From contig NZ_CDDK01000025.1 of assembly GCF_000820225.1 (NCBI RefSeq), positions 5,894 to 69,893 on the forward strand: a DNA stretch of 64,000 bases. Direction: 5' to 3'. The notes beneath the pieces are model-generated. The model ran no database searches. It was not told the origin of the DNA and saw nothing but the letters and a program-made list of their open reading frames with translations. Shown one piece after another: positions 1-10,962 of this stretch (position 1 is its first letter; each line of letters starts with the position of its first letter). The position numbers and the translations under genes are program-made. This DNA is from Aeromonas veronii bv. veronii. GTDB lineage: Bacteria; Pseudomonadota; Gammaproteobacteria; Enterobacterales; Aeromonadaceae.

Positions 1-1
1 C

Positions 2-616
2 CCCGCCTCTTTTACCAATATGCTCAACCCCCTGGCCAATGCGGTGCTGATGACGATCTTTGCAGGACTGGGTACCGAGGTGGTAGCCGCTTACGGCGCC
101 GCATCGCGGGTTGAGGCGCTGCTGCTGATCGTGATGATGGCGCTCGCCTCCGTACTGGCTCCCTTCATCTCGCAAAACTGTGGCGCCGGCAATCCGGCCC
201 GCGCCAAAGCTGCACTGCAGAGCTGCATGAGTTTTGCGTTGCTTTTCCAGCTCGCCATCTATGGCCTGACCTGGCTACTGGCGCCACTCATCGCCAACCT
301 GTTCAGCGATCATCCACAGGTCATCCGCCTGATTATTCTCTATCTGCATCTAGTGCCGATCGGTTACGGCTTTCAGGGCATGGTGATGCTGTTGGCCTCG
401 GCACTTAATGGCGTGAGAGCATCCAGTATCTCGTTTTTGTTCAACGGATTGCGGCTGTTTGGTTTTCTGTTGCCAGGAGCCTGGCTGGGGGCAAAGCTGG
501 GAGGAGAACAGGGGATATATCTGGGGATACTGCTGGCCAATCTGGCGGCGGGCACCCTCGCATGGTGGTATGCCCGACACCGCTTCGAGGCCTTGTGCCA
601 TCAGGGTAAACCCTGA
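2..616 (+). CDS. MATE family multidrug efflux transporter, C-terminal part (cut by left edge)
   Basis: This is the C-terminal ~204 residues of a MATE (multidrug and toxic compound extrusion) inner-membrane antiporter, which exports cationic drugs in exchange for Na+ or H+. The frame is open to the left edge, so the true start lies outside the window. The sequence is almost continuously hydrophobic. It contains NPLANAVL and a segment reading ASRVEALLLIV followed by APFISQNCGAGNPARA, which matches the NxGAGN loop that opens the second half of MATE proteins. About six transmembrane segments follow before a short basic C-terminus. It converges on fxsA, with 46 bases between the stops. The substrate cannot be judged. 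Confidence 0.85.
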   Translation, partial: PASFTNMLNPLANAVLMTIFAGLGTEVVAAYGAASRVEALLLIVMMALASVLAPFISQNCGAGNPARAKAALQSCMSFALLFQLAIYGLTWLLAPLIANLFSDHPQVIRLIILYLHLVPIGYGFQGMVMLLASALNGVRASSISFLFNGLRLFGFLLPGAWLGAKLGGEQGIYLGILLANLAAGTLAWWYARHRFEALCHQGKP

Positions 617-662
617 TTCAGTCACTCACCTCGGTTTTCGTCTCGTCGATTACTCTTTACGC

Positions 663-1139
663 TCACTCTTTGCGCTCAAATTCGCCTTCGATGGTGGTTC
701 CGCCCTGCTTGACGTTCCCCAGATGATCATCGGACGGTGCGTTGCCAAACGGCGATTGAGTACGCTGGAAGCCACCCATCTGCATCCGGAACTGGCTGCT
801 GCCGATCAGCTTGTCAGCCAGTTTGTTACGCAGCCAGGGTTGCAGCAACAGGACACCGAAAATGTCGGTCACGAAACCCGGGATAATCAGCAGCAAGCCG
901 GCCAACGCCAGCATCATGCCCCCCATCACCTCGCGGCCCGGCATCTCGCCCATCTGCATCTTTTGCTGGGCGCTGAACAGGGTCTTGATCCCTTCACTGC
1001 GCACCAGCGAGGAGCCCAATACAGCAGTCAGAATGAGCAAGCCGACAGTCGGCAGCGCCCCGATTACCGAGCCGACCTCGATCATCACGGTGAGCTCCAG
1101 CACAACCAGACCCACCAACAACAAAAACAACTTGCCCAT
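663..1139 (-). CDS. fxsA: FxsA family inner-membrane protein
   Basis: FxsA is a small cytoplasmic-membrane protein. In E. coli, overproduction relieves F-plasmid exclusion of phage T7; its normal function is unknown. The 158-residue product begins MGKLFLLLVG and has hydrophobic segments at about 2-22, 28-46 and 75-105. It carries the family signatures GSVIGALPTVGLLI and GLLLIIPGFVTDIFG, followed by a hydrophilic tail. I chose the ATG at 1139 over an in-frame codon at 1181 because GGAG lies just upstream and family members start here. It is divergent from aspA, the same neighbourhood as in Enterobacteria. Confidence 0.88.
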   Translation of the reverse strand: MGKLFLLLVGLVVLELTVMIEVGSVIGALPTVGLLILTAVLGSSLVRSEGIKTLFSAQQKMQMGEMPGREVMGGMMLALAGLLLIIPGFVTDIFGVLLLQPWLRNKLADKLIGSSQFRMQMGGFQRTQSPFGNAPSDDHLGNVKQGGTTIEGEFERKE

Positions 1140-1581
1140 ATCCACTCCAGCACTGGTAAATTGAGAAAAAGTGGCCCCCATCCAACGATGGCCAGAGGCG
1201 AGTTTGCCGCCCCGTCATCACCACTTTCTGCCCTGAATAAATGGGGGCGGCCCCCCTCTTTTCAAGTTGGTCAACTGACTCCTACGTCATCAGCAATCTA
1301 AAAAACCAGCAAAAAGTCACAAAAACTTATAAAAATCATCATGATAAAAACTTCATAACATATGTGTACTTTTCTCAAAGTAATTTGAAAATGTCGCAAA
1401 TTTAGTGATCCACCTCTAATAACCGATACCTCAATTGGAGTAGTATATTGATTAGTTTTTCGGGAGGTCATTCTCCCAACCGCCCCACTCGATGTGTGGT
1501 GCTTCAGGATGAGCTGTGCGCAAGGAACTCGCGACCACTCGGTGAGGATTTTTCCATTTATCTGATTTCTGAGGCATTACA
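1140..1581. promoter_or_regulatory. fxsA/aspA divergent intergenic region with aspA leader
   Basis: This 442-base gap holds no convincing gene. Its left part is G+C-rich: a CCCCCAT at 1175-1181 can pair with ATGGGGG at 1241-1247, and GGGGG/CCCCC at 1243-1255 is followed by CTCTTTT, which resembles a rightward terminator. The segment 1290-1450 is very A+T-rich and probably holds the aspA promoter, but I cannot name a clear -35/-10 pair. A small hairpin GGGAG/CTCCC lies at 1462-1477 in the aspA leader. The aspA ribosome-binding site is GAGG at 1571-1574. CRP or FNR control would be expected from the E. coli homolog, but no convincing site was seen. Confidence 0.45.
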
Positions 1582-3024
1582 ATGAGCGACATCAAGAACG
1601 TCCGCATTGAAGAAGACCTGCTGGGCACCAAAGAAGTTTCCAATGATCTCTACTACGGTGTGCACACCCTGCGCGCTGTCGAGAACTTCAAGATCAGCTC
1701 TCAGAAGATTTCTGACGTTCCGGAATTCGTCCGCGGTATGGTGCTGACCAAGAAGGCCGCTGCGCTGGCAAACGGTGAACTGGGTACCATCCGTCCTGAA
1801 ATTGCTGACAAGATCGTAGAAGCCTGCGACCTGATGCTGAACACCGGCAAATGCTTCGACCAGTTCCCGGTCGACGTTTACCAAGGTGGTGCCGGCACCT
1901 CCGTCAACATGAACACCAACGAAGTACTGGCCAACATCGCCCTGGAAATCATGGGTCTGGAGAAAGGCCGTTACGACGTCATCAACCCGAACGACCACGT
2001 CAACAAGTGCCAGTCCACCAACGATGCCTACCCGACCGGTTTCCGCGTTGCTGTGGTCAACAGCACTGACGTGACTCTGCACGCGCTGGAGCACCTGATC
2101 GCGGCATTCGATGCCAAAGCGAAAGAGTTCAAAAACATCCTGAAGATGGGTCGTACCCAGCTGCAAGATGCGGTTCCGATGACCCTGGGTCAGGAGTTCC
2201 ACGCATTCGCCGTGACCCTGCGTGAAGAGATCAAGTCCATCAAGCGTTGCCAGGAGCTGCTGCTGGAAGTGAACCTGGGCGCGACCGCTATCGGTACCGG
2301 TCTGAATACTCCGCCCGAGTACTCTGCACTGGCTATCAAGCGTCTGGCCGAGATCACCGGTCGTGCCTATGTGCCGGCAGAAGACCTGATCGAAGCAACC
2401 TCCGACTGTGGCGCCTACGTCATGCTGCACGGCGCCATCAAGCGTCTGGCCATGAAGCTGTCCAAGATCTGTAACGACCTGCGTCTGCTCTCCTCCGGCC
2501 CGCGCACTGCACTGAAAGAGATCAACCTGCCGGAAATGCAGGCGGGTTCCTCCATCATGCCGGCCAAGGTCAACCCGGTTATCCCGGAAGTGGTCAACCA
2601 ATCCTGCTTCAAGGTATTCGGTAACGACATCACCATCACCTTCGCCGCCGAAGCCGGTCAGCTGCAGCTGAACGTCATGGAGCCGGTGATTGGTCAGGCG
2701 ATGTTCGAATCCCTGAGCCTGATGGAAAAAGCCTGTATTTCCCTGCGCGAGAAGTGCGTGGAAGGTATCACCGCCAACCCGGAAATCTGCATGAATCACG
2801 TGCTGAACTCCATCGGTATCGTGACCTACCTGAACCCCTTCATCGGCCACCACGAAGGGGATATCGTCGGCAAGATCTGTGCCCAGACCGGCAAGAACGT
2901 CCGCGAAGTCGTTCTTGAGCGCGGCCTGCTGAGCGCCGAGCAGCTGGACGAAATTCTCTCCATCGAGAACCTGATGAACCCGCAATACAAAGCCAAGCGT
3001 TTCACCCGCGAAGCTGCCGTATAA
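1582..3024 (+). CDS. aspA: Aspartate ammonia-lyase (aspartase)
   Basis: AspA reversibly deaminates L-aspartate to fumarate and ammonia in the cytoplasm, feeding fumarate respiration under anaerobiosis. The 480-residue length agrees with the E. coli enzyme (478). The protein starts [19 protein letters not shown] and carries the fumarase/aspartase superfamily signature [11 protein letters not shown] near residue 317, which includes the flexible catalytic loop. It also has the substrate-binding stretches [10 protein letters not shown] and [13 protein letters not shown] precedes the ATG by seven bases. dcuA follows 125 bases downstream, so aspartate uptake and deamination are linked as in E. coli. 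Confidence 0.98.
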   Translation: MSDIKNVRIEEDLLGTKEVSNDLYYGVHTLRAVENFKISSQKISDVPEFVRGMVLTKKAAALANGELGTIRPEIADKIVEACDLMLNTGKCFDQFPVDVYQGGAGTSVNMNTNEVLANIALEIMGLEKGRYDVINPNDHVNKCQSTNDAYPTGFRVAVVNSTDVTLHALEHLIAAFDAKAKEFKNILKMGRTQLQDAVPMTLGQEFHAFAVTLREEIKSIKRCQELLLEVNLGATAIGTGLNTPPEYSALAIKRLAEITGRAYVPAEDLIEATSDCGAYVMLHGAIKRLAMKLSKICNDLRLLSSGPRTALKEINLPEMQAGSSIMPAKVNPVIPEVVNQSCFKVFGNDITITFAAEAGQLQLNVMEPVIGQAMFESLSLMEKACISLREKCVEGITANPEICMNHVLNSIGIVTYLNPFIGHHEGDIVGKICAQTGKNVREVVLERGLLSAEQLDEILSIENLMNPQYKAKRFTREAAV

Positions 3025-3031
3025 GCGAGTG

Positions 3032-3054
3032 TGGGCCGGGATCTTCCCGGCCCA
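3032..3054 (+). terminator. Hairpin between aspA and dcuA
   Basis: An almost uninterrupted inverted repeat, GGGCCGGGA (3033-3041) with TCCCGGCCC (3045-3053) and loop TCT, starts eight bases after the aspA stop. It has no U-tract, so it is more likely an RNA-stabilising or partial-termination hairpin between the two cistrons than a full terminator. A second weaker dyad, TTCCCGAT/ATCGGGAA, spans 3064-3099. Confidence 0.6.
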
Positions 3055-3149
3055 TAAAGTCAGTTCCCGATTGGTCTTTATCCCCAGCCCGATCGGGAAT
3101 TGGCTTTTTGCCAAATAAAAACCAAAAACTAAAAAATGGAGTTATCGCT

Positions 3150-4469
3150 ATGATTGGAATCGAGTTACTTGTCGTGCTCGCCGCTATCTATCTGGGGGCC
3201 CGGATAGGCAGCATCGGCATCGGCTTTGCCGGTGGTCTGGGGGTACTGGTATTGACGTGGGGTCTGGGCATGCCCATCCCGAGCGATCAACTGGTCAGCT
3301 ACATCCCTTGGGATGTGATCATGATCATCGCGTCCGTCATCTGTGCCATCGCCTGTATGCAACTGGCTGGCGGGATGGACTATCTGGTTTCTCTGGCTGA
3401 GAAAGCGCTGCGCAAGAACCCCAAATACATCACCTTCGCCGCTCCGGTGGTTACCTATCTGATGACCATGCTGGCCGGTACCGGTCATACCGCCTTCTCC
3501 ACCCTGCCGGTGATCGCTGAAGTGGCCAAAGAGCAAGGGATCCGCCCATCCCGTCCGCTCTCCATCGCGGTTGTCGCCTCCCAGATCGCCATCACAGCTT
3601 CCCCGATCTCTGCCGCTGTGGTTGCCTTCTCCGGCATGCTCGAGCCGTTTGGTGTTGATTATCTGACCCTGCTGGCCATCTGCATCCCCTCTACCTTCCT
3701 GGCCTGTATCCTGGGCGCCTTCATTGCCAACATGATGGGCAAACCGCTGGATCAGGACGAAGTCTATCTGGAGCGTAAAGCCAAGGGTCTGATAAAACTG
3801 CGTGGTACTACCAAGCTCGAGATCAAGCCGTACGCCAAACTGTCTGTCTGGATCTTCATCACCGCCATCGTTGCTGTCATGGCTTATGCCACTGCCATCT
3901 CCGGTAAAGTGGGCCTGATCACCAACCCGCCAATCCCCCGTGACGGTGCCATCATGGGCATCATGCTGGCCGCGGCCACCATCATGACCCTGGTGTGCAA
4001 ACTGGACGCCACCCAAGTGACCAACATGCCGACCTTCAAGTCCGGTATGTCCGCCTGTATCTGCGTACTGGGTGTGGCCTGGCTGGGTAACGTCTTCGTG
4101 AAAGGCAACATGGACACCATCCAGCTGATCGCTGGCGACCTGCTGAACCAGTACTCCTGGCTGCTGGCCGTGGTGCTGTTCTTCGCTGCCATGCTGCTCT
4201 ATTCACAAGGCGCCACCACCAAAGCGTTGATGCCTGCCGCACTGGCACTGGGTGTCAGCCCGCTGACTGCGATTGCCTCCTTCGCAGCCGTGAGCGCCCT
4301 GTTCGTACTGCCGACCTACCCGACCCTGCTGGCCGCGGTAGAGATGGACGACACCGGCTCCACCCGTATCGGTAAGGCGGTCTTCAACCATCCCTTCTTC
4401 GTACCGGGCACCGCCACCATCGCCATCGCCGTGGCACTGGGCTTCTTCTTCGGCGGCATCCTGCTGTAA
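3150..4469 (+). CDS. dcuA: Anaerobic C4-dicarboxylate transporter DcuA
   Basis: DcuA is an inner-membrane carrier for aspartate, fumarate, malate and succinate exchange during anaerobic growth. The 439-residue product is hydrophobic throughout. It reads closer to DcuA than DcuB: GARIGSIGIGFAGGLGVLVL near the N-terminus, then FKSGMSACICVLGVAWLG, ALLYSQ-type and LPTYPTLLAAVEMDDTGSTRIGK segments. I chose the ATG at 3150 because GGAG lies nine bases upstream and the family starts with this hydrophobic helix; an in-frame upstream codon at 3108 would add an A-rich untypical leader. It is co-oriented with aspA. Confidence 0.96.
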   Translation: MIGIELLVVLAAIYLGARIGSIGIGFAGGLGVLVLTWGLGMPIPSDQLVSYIPWDVIMIIASVICAIACMQLAGGMDYLVSLAEKALRKNPKYITFAAPVVTYLMTMLAGTGHTAFSTLPVIAEVAKEQGIRPSRPLSIAVVASQIAITASPISAAVVAFSGMLEPFGVDYLTLLAICIPSTFLACILGAFIANMMGKPLDQDEVYLERKAKGLIKLRGTTKLEIKPYAKLSVWIFITAIVAVMAYATAISGKVGLITNPPIPRDGAIMGIMLAAATIMTLVCKLDATQVTNMPTFKSGMSACICVLGVAWLGNVFVKGNMDTIQLIAGDLLNQYSWLLAVVLFFAAMLLYSQGATTKALMPAALALGVSPLTAIASFAAVSALFVLPTYPTLLAAVEMDDTGSTRIGKAVFNHPFFVPGTATIAIAVALGFFFGGILL

Positions 4470-4495
4470 TTCATCGCCTGCCGATCGCCAAATAA

Positions 4496-4526
4496 AAATC
4501 CCCGCCAGTTGGCGGGGATTTTTTTA
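4496..4526 (+). terminator. Rho-independent terminator of aspA-dcuA
   Basis: CCCCGCC (4500-4506) pairs with GGCGGGG (4511-4517) across an AGTT loop, followed by ATTTTTTTA. The flanking A-run on the left makes it able to act in both directions. Confidence 0.92.
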
Positions 4527-4530
4527 TCTC

Positions 4531-4711
4531 TTAACTCTGTGCTTTGTTGTCTACCAGCAAGAGGACTGACCTCTTATCCGAATGGCTCAACCACGGCGAC
4601 AACAGATACCACAACAGCGTGCCAGCGGCGCTATAACCACCGCTGCCGGATTGCCGGAGTAGTAGGCCACCATGGTACTCACCATCACGCCAGAAGGCGG
4701 GATCCTTCGGA
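4531..4711 (-). pseudogene. Possible remnant of a membrane-protein C-terminus downstream of tsaD
   Basis: This ~180-base stretch between the dcuA terminator and tsaD has no intact gene. Read leftward, one frame gives MVSTMVAYYSGNPAAVVIAP; a -1/+1 shift near 4620 continues as GTLLWYLLSPWLSHSDKRS and then a stop at 4531. Together these look like one hydrophobic segment plus a charged tail, as at the end of a transporter. No parent gene is adjacent and I recognise no family. It could also be a chance hydrophobic reading of non-coding DNA. Confidence 0.2.
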
Positions 4712-5725
4712 TCAGACCGGATCCAGGGTATCCAGCGGCCAGCGCGGCACGGCTTTGACCGCCAGCGGCTCAAACACGCCCGCTTTCAGGCGCTGCATAC
4801 CGGCGTAAGCGATCATGGCGCCGTTATCAGTGCAATATTCAGTGCGCGGATAGAACACCTCACCCTTGAGGCTCTCCATCAGCTCGGCCAGCTGGGCTCG
4901 CAGATGACGGTTGGCACTGACGCCGCCAGCAACCACCAGACGCTTAAGACCGGTCTCTTTCAAAGCACGACGGCACTTGATGGCCAGGGTATCGACCACC
5001 GCATCTTCAAACGCCCGAGCGATATCGGCACGGGTCTGCTCATCATCACCATTGGCGGCGATGGTGTTGGCGGTGAAGGTCTTGAGGCCGGAGAAGCTCA
5101 TGTCGAGCCCAGGACGGTCAGTCATGGGACGAGGGAAGTGGAAGCGCCCGGTAGTGCCCTTCTCGGCCAGACGGGAGAGCAGCGGACCACCCGGATAGTC
5201 CAGCCCCATCAGCTTGGCGGTCTTGTCGAACGCTTCGCCAGCGGCATCATCGATGGATTCCCCCAGCAGCTGATAGCTGCCGATACCGTCGACCCGCACC
5301 AGCATGGAGTGACCACCGGAGACCAGCAGCGCCACGAAGGGAAACTCGGGAGCTTTCTCTTCCAGCATGGGGGCCAGCAGGTGCCCTTCCATATGGTGGA
5401 CGGCGATAGCAGGCTTGTTCCACGCCATCGCCAGCGAGCGGCCAATGGTCGCCCCCACCAGAATGGCGCCAACCAGACCTGGCCCCGCGGTATACGCGAT
5501 GCCGTCGATGTCATCTTTGCCCAGTCCCGCCTCTTGCAATGCGGCCTGGATCAACGGGATCGTCTTGCGAACATGATCCCGGCTGGCGAGTTCGGGGACG
5601 ACGCCACCGTAGTCCGCATGCAGCTTGACCTGGCTGTATAACTGATGGGAAAGGATCCCTTTTTGATCGTCGAAGATCGCGATCCCGGTTTCGTCACAGG
5701 ATGTCTCTATGCCCAATACACGCAT
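4712..5725 (-). CDS. tsaD: tRNA N6-threonylcarbamoyladenosine transferase TsaD
   Basis: TsaD, with TsaB and TsaE, transfers the threonylcarbamoyl group to A37 of ANN-decoding tRNAs (t6A), which is essential for accurate decoding. The 337 residues equal the E. coli length. The start [19 protein letters not shown] is the ASKHA-fold phosphate loop, HMEGH (residues 111-115) gives the metal-binding histidines, and [13 protein letters not shown] and [13 protein letters not shown] are typical C-terminal motifs. It is divergent from rpsU, the usual arrangement in Gammaproteobacteria. The tRNA-Ile(CAU) at 10722 reads an ANN codon, so it is a likely substrate. Confidence 0.98.
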   Translation of the reverse strand: MRVLGIETSCDETGIAIFDDQKGILSHQLYSQVKLHADYGGVVPELASRDHVRKTIPLIQAALQEAGLGKDDIDGIAYTAGPGLVGAILVGATIGRSLAMAWNKPAIAVHHMEGHLLAPMLEEKAPEFPFVALLVSGGHSMLVRVDGIGSYQLLGESIDDAAGEAFDKTAKLMGLDYPGGPLLSRLAEKGTTGRFHFPRPMTDRPGLDMSFSGLKTFTANTIAANGDDEQTRADIARAFEDAVVDTLAIKCRRALKETGLKRLVVAGGVSANRHLRAQLAELMESLKGEVFYPRTEYCTDNGAMIAYAGMQRLKAGVFEPLAVKAVPRWPLDTLDPV

Positions 5726-5805
5726 TGCTAAAAAATTTCACTGCTAAAATGAGACGGCTATGGTAACCTTCGCGGGTTTTTTAAACCAGAGCGATCTCTG
5801 CGGGT

Positions 5806-5834
5806 TTACTTTCATTCCCTGTCCAGAGTATAAT
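5806..5834 (+). promoter_or_regulatory. Probable rpsU operon promoter
   Basis: A perfect -10 TATAAT at 5829-5834 lies 17 bases after TTACTT at 5806-5811. Transcription would start near 5841 and give a leader of about 64 bases before rpsU. The assignment rests on the consensus match only. Confidence 0.65.
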
Positions 5835-5892
5835 TTCGCACCATTTTAAGACATGCTGATCGATTGAAGGTCAGCTAACAATTTATCACTGA

Positions 5893-6120
<228 letters not shown>

Positions 6121-6135
6121 TCGGGAGATATTGCC

Positions 6136-6579
6136 GTGTCTCTGAAGGATCAACTCAAGGATCAGCAAAAACTCGCCATGCTTGCCAAAGATAAGGCACG
6201 TCTGGGAGCGATCCGCTTGTTGATGGCAGAAATCAAGCAACGTGAAGTCGATACCCGTATCGAGCTGAATGATGAGGATATCCTCGCTGTCGTGACCAAA
6301 ATGGTCAAACAGCGCCGCGATTCCATCAGCCAATTTGAAGCTGCCGGTCGCCAGGATCTCGCCGACAAAGAGTCCGCCGAGATCGTTGTGTTGCAGGAAT
6401 TCCTGCCGCAACAGCTGACCGCGGATGAAATTGCTGCCCTGATCGAGCAAGCCATCACTGAAAGTGGTGCTGCCGTCATGGCTGATATGGGCAAGGTCAT
6501 GGCTGTCTTGAAGCCGAAAATTCAGGGGCGTGCCGATGTCGGCGCCGTCAGTGCTCAGGTGAAAACCCGCTTGGCGTAA
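6136..6579 (+). CDS. yqeY: GatB/YqeY domain-containing protein
   Basis: This 147-residue cytoplasmic protein belongs to the YqeY family, related to the C-terminal tRNA-binding domain of GatB. Its precise role is not established; action on aminoacyl-tRNA is inferred from the fold. It starts SLKDQLKDQQKLAMLAKDK and contains the family motif EIVVLQEFLPQQL followed by MADMGKVMAVLKPK. The start codon is GTG at 6136, supported by GGGAG ten bases upstream. It sits between rpsU and dnaG, a common gammaproteobacterial arrangement that E. coli lacks. Confidence 0.93.
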   Translation: MSLKDQLKDQQKLAMLAKDKARLGAIRLLMAEIKQREVDTRIELNDEDILAVVTKMVKQRRDSISQFEAAGRQDLADKESAEIVVLQEFLPQQLTADEIAALIEQAITESGAAVMADMGKVMAVLKPKIQGRADVGAVSAQVKTRLA

Positions 6580-6605
6580 CAGGCAACTCTCTTGTTTGGT
6601 CGAAG

Positions 6606-6643
6606 AAGCCGTGCTTCCCTTGGAATGCGCGGCTTTTTTATTT
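6606..6643 (+). terminator. Internal terminator/attenuator upstream of dnaG
   Basis: A nine-base-pair stem, AAGCCGTGC (6606-6614) with GCGCGGCTT (6627-6635), is followed by TTTTTTATTTT. A terminator between the ribosomal-protein part and dnaG is a known feature of the E. coli operon; it keeps primase low relative to S21. The same role is inferred here. Confidence 0.85.
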
Positions 6644-6667
6644 TCTCCGCAATGAAACAGGACGGTT

Positions 6668-8455
6668 ATGGCAGGCAGGATCCCCCAATCCTTTATCGAC
6701 GATCTGCTCGTACGCACAGACATAGTCGAGCTGATCGACTCGCGAGTGCGGCTGAAAAAAGCCGGTAAAAACTACCAGGCTTGCTGCCCTTTTCATAACG
6801 AAAAAAGCCCCTCTTTTACCGTCAGCCAGGAGAAGCAGTTCTACCACTGTTTCGGTTGTGGCGCCCATGGCAATGCCATCGGCTTTGTCATGGAGTACGA
6901 CGGTCTCGAATTTCCCGATGCCATCGAAGAGCTCGCCAGCATGCAAGGCATGCAGGTACCTCGCGAGCAGAGCATCGGCGGCTCGGCCAATAGCCAGCCC
7001 GCCGTCAGCAAGGATCTGTTCGAGCTGATGAACCAGATTGCCCGCTTCTACGAGAGCAACCTCAAGAGCGCTCCCCATGCGGTGGAGTACCTCAAAGGCC
7101 GCGGTCTGACCGGTGAAGTGGTCAAACGCTTCAATATTGGCTATGCACCCAGCGATTGGGATCAGGTGCGTCGCCGCTTCGGCGCCAGCCGGGATCATGA
7201 GCAGTTGCTTATCTCGGGCGGCATGCTGATCACCCGTGACAATGGCCCGGGGAGTTATGATCGTTTCCGCGATCGCATCATGTTCCCGATCCGTGACAAG
7301 CGTGGCCGTGTCATCGGTTTCGGTGGCCGGGTGCTGGGTGATGGCACCCCCAAATACCTGAACTCGCCGGAGACCCCCATCTTCCATAAAGGGCGGGAGC
7401 TGTTCGGTCTCTACGAGGTGAAGCAGGCACACAAGGATCCACGCCGGATCCTGGTGGTGGAAGGCTACATGGATGTGGTGGCACTCGGTCAGTACGATAT
7501 CGACTATGCGGTGGCGGCGCTGGGTACTGCAACGACCAGCGACCATATCCACACCCTGTTTCGCACCACTGCCGAGGTCGTCTGCTGCTATGACGGTGAC
7601 AACGCCGGCCGTGAAGCGGCCTGGCGCGCGCTGGATAATGCCCTCCCTCATCTGCAGGATGGCCGCGAGCTGAAGTTCGTGTTTCTGCCCGATGGCGAGG
7701 ATCCCGACTCGCTGGTACGCCAGATCGGCAAGGAGGGCTTTGAAGCCTTGCTCGATGAAGCCCAGCCGTTCGCCGACTTCATGTTCGAGCGTCTCGGTCG
7801 CGATGCGGCGCTCTCCGGTGAGGCAGGCAAGTTCGAAGTGGCCAACAAGGCCGCCGAGCTTATTCGTCGCGTTCCGGAAGGGTTTACCCGCGAAGGGCTG
7901 ATCACTCGTCTCTCCAGCATGATGCGCTGGGGCGAGAACAAGCAGCGCATCGCCGAGCTTTTTGCCCGCAACAGTCAGCCCAAGGCCGAGGTCAACAAAC
8001 CCAAGGCAGCCAAGCTGACGCCACTGCGGCGTGCGCTGGCACTGATGGTGCAATATCCGACAGTAACGGCTGAGCTTCCCCCCATGCCGGAATTAGCCGG
8101 GCTACGCGTACAGGGCATCAAGTTCCTGCTGCAACTGCACCAGCAAATCCTGGCACAGCCCGGTATCACAACCGGTATCCTGCTGGAACACTGGCGTGGT
8201 ACCAAGGAGGGAGAGATCCTTGCTCAGCTGGCCATGCACGACCTGTTCGAGGAGATCAAACTCGATCAGGAGCCGGATATTCTGGGAGAATTGCAGGACA
8301 CCTTCGTCGGCTTCATCAACCAGTTTCTGAAACAGCGGATCGAAGAATTGCAGGCCAAAGTGGCTCAGGAAGGACTAAGCTCCGAAGAAACCCAAGAGCT
8401 GATGATGCTGATAAGAGAGGTGCAAATTGAGAAAAGAAATGAGAGTGGGGCTTGA
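6668..8455 (+). CDS. dnaG: DNA primase
   Basis: DnaG makes the RNA primers for leading- and lagging-strand replication and is recruited by DnaB helicase. The 595-residue protein has an N-terminal CHC2 zinc finger (C40, H43, then CFGC near 61-64), the catalytic core with RDRIMFPI, and a TOPRIM domain with VVEGYMD (about 264-270) and DGDNAGREAA (about 309-318), whose acidic residues bind metal. A C-terminal DnaB-binding helical domain follows. The ATG at 6668 agrees with the conserved N-terminus MAGRIPQSFIDDLL. The internal terminator at 6606-6643 precedes it and rpoD follows. Confidence 0.98.
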   Translation: MAGRIPQSFIDDLLVRTDIVELIDSRVRLKKAGKNYQACCPFHNEKSPSFTVSQEKQFYHCFGCGAHGNAIGFVMEYDGLEFPDAIEELASMQGMQVPREQSIGGSANSQPAVSKDLFELMNQIARFYESNLKSAPHAVEYLKGRGLTGEVVKRFNIGYAPSDWDQVRRRFGASRDHEQLLISGGMLITRDNGPGSYDRFRDRIMFPIRDKRGRVIGFGGRVLGDGTPKYLNSPETPIFHKGRELFGLYEVKQAHKDPRRILVVEGYMDVVALGQYDIDYAVAALGTATTSDHIHTLFRTTAEVVCCYDGDNAGREAAWRALDNALPHLQDGRELKFVFLPDGEDPDSLVRQIGKEGFEALLDEAQPFADFMFERLGRDAALSGEAGKFEVANKAAELIRRVPEGFTREGLITRLSSMMRWGENKQRIAELFARNSQPKAEVNKPKAAKLTPLRRALALMVQYPTVTAELPPMPELAGLRVQGIKFLLQLHQQILAQPGITTGILLEHWRGTKEGEILAQLAMHDLFEEIKLDQEPDILGELQDTFVGFINQFLKQRIEELQAKVAQEGLSSEETQELMMLIREVQIEKRNESGA

Positions 8456-8580
8456 TATTTGAGTGATTAGTCCCAATATGGATAGCGTTGCCCGAATCGA
8501 CGGGATGAAAAGCAAAATTTTTATAACCGCCTGGCCCCGACAATACTGCGGGCAGGGGTTTCTCATGACCGACGCCGCAA

Positions 8581-8610
8581 CCAGACATAGCATGTCTGGC
8601 GGTTTTCTAT
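8581..8610 (+). terminator. Hairpin between dnaG and rpoD
   Basis: CCAGACAT (8581-8588) pairs with ATGTCTGG (8592-8599) across AGC, followed by CGGTTTTCTATT. The U-tract is short, so partial termination or an mRNA-processing site is likely; rpoD probably also has its own promoter in the 222-base dnaG-rpoD gap, but none stands out. Confidence 0.5.
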
Positions 8611-8677
8611 TAGAATTGGCTATTTGCGCAGCAGCGCACTGTACGCGCAACCTAGCAACACCAACCGGATGAGTTCT

Positions 8678-10534
<1,857 letters not shown>

Positions 10535-10561
10535 TCCTGACCCTGTGTCAAACTGCTCTGC

Positions 10562-10592
10562 CAAAGCCCCGCCATGCGGGGCTTTGTTTTGT
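10562..10592 (+). terminator. Rho-independent terminator of rpoD
   Basis: An eleven-base-pair perfect stem, CAAAGCCCCGC (10562-10572) with GCGGGGCTTTG (10576-10586) and loop CAT, is followed by TTTTGT. It closes the rpsU-yqeY-dnaG-rpoD operon. Confidence 0.93.
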
Positions 10593-10692
10593 CTGGCATT
10601 TACCCTTGCGACCCTCTTTGCGCCCTCAATCAAGCTGGACAATTAGTCGCCAAGTGGTTGATATGCCTATAGACTGCCCTTTCCTCTTCCCC

Positions 10693-10698
10693 TATAAT
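10693..10698 (+). promoter_or_regulatory. -10 element of the tRNA-Ile promoter
   Basis: A perfect TATAAT lies 24 bases before the mature tRNA 5' end. The -35 region (around TAGACT at 10670) is weak, so only the -10 is called. Confidence 0.6.
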
Positions 10699-10721
10699 CC
10701 ACGCCGCTAAACGCACAATTT

Positions 10722-10798
10722 GGCCCCTTAGCTCAGTTGGTCAGAGCAGTCGACTCATAATCGATTGGTCGTGGGTTCAAGTCCCCCAGGGGCCACCA
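10722..10798 (+). tRNA. ileX: tRNA-Ile (anticodon CAU, lysidine type)
   Basis: The 77-base cloverleaf starts GGCCCCTTAGCTCAG and ends with the acceptor strand GGGGCC and an encoded CCA. The anticodon CAT is at 10756-10758 inside CTCATAA, and the T-arm reads GGTTCAAGTCC. The acceptor and D-arm match the minor tRNA-Ile whose C34 is converted to lysidine by TilS to read AUA, rather than initiator or elongator tRNA-Met. In E. coli ileX also lies near rpoD. The CAU identity as Ile is inferred from this similarity. Confidence 0.93.
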
Positions 10799-10803
10799 AA
10801 TTG

Positions 10804-10835
10804 AAAAAGGCCGCTCATGATGAGCGGCCTTTTTG
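10804..10835 (+). terminator. Rho-independent terminator after tRNA-Ile
   Basis: AGGCCGCTCA (10808-10817) pairs perfectly with TGAGCGGCCT (10821-10830) across TGA, preceded by AAAA and followed by TTTT, so it could act on both strands. Confidence 0.93.
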
Positions 10836-10880
10836 CATCTGCGGATCGGGTAATGTCCAGTGATGAGCTCGATGAGGTCA

Positions 10881-10907
10881 TAGAAAAGACCCGCCATGGG
10901 CGGGTCT
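10881..10907 (-). terminator. Terminator of the cytochrome b562/b561 pair
   Basis: AGACCCGCC (10887-10895) pairs with GGCGGGTCT (10899-10907). Read on the minus strand the stem is followed by TTTCTA, in the right place to end the leftward cytochrome operon. Confidence 0.8.
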
Positions 10908-10962
10908 GGGCAGGGTCCGGATCAGGCGCCTCACTCAGAGACAAGGAGCCTAATGCTGAGCC

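Noticed and set aside
1558-3114. 518-codon minus-strand frame over aspA
   Set aside because: Antisense shadow of aspA with His/Gln/Val-rich composition and no start signal.
10756-10758. tRNA-Met identity for the CAU tRNA
   Set aside because: The acceptor and D-arm match tRNA-Ile2 (ileX) rather than initiator or elongator tRNA-Met, and the position beside rpoD fits ileX in E. coli.
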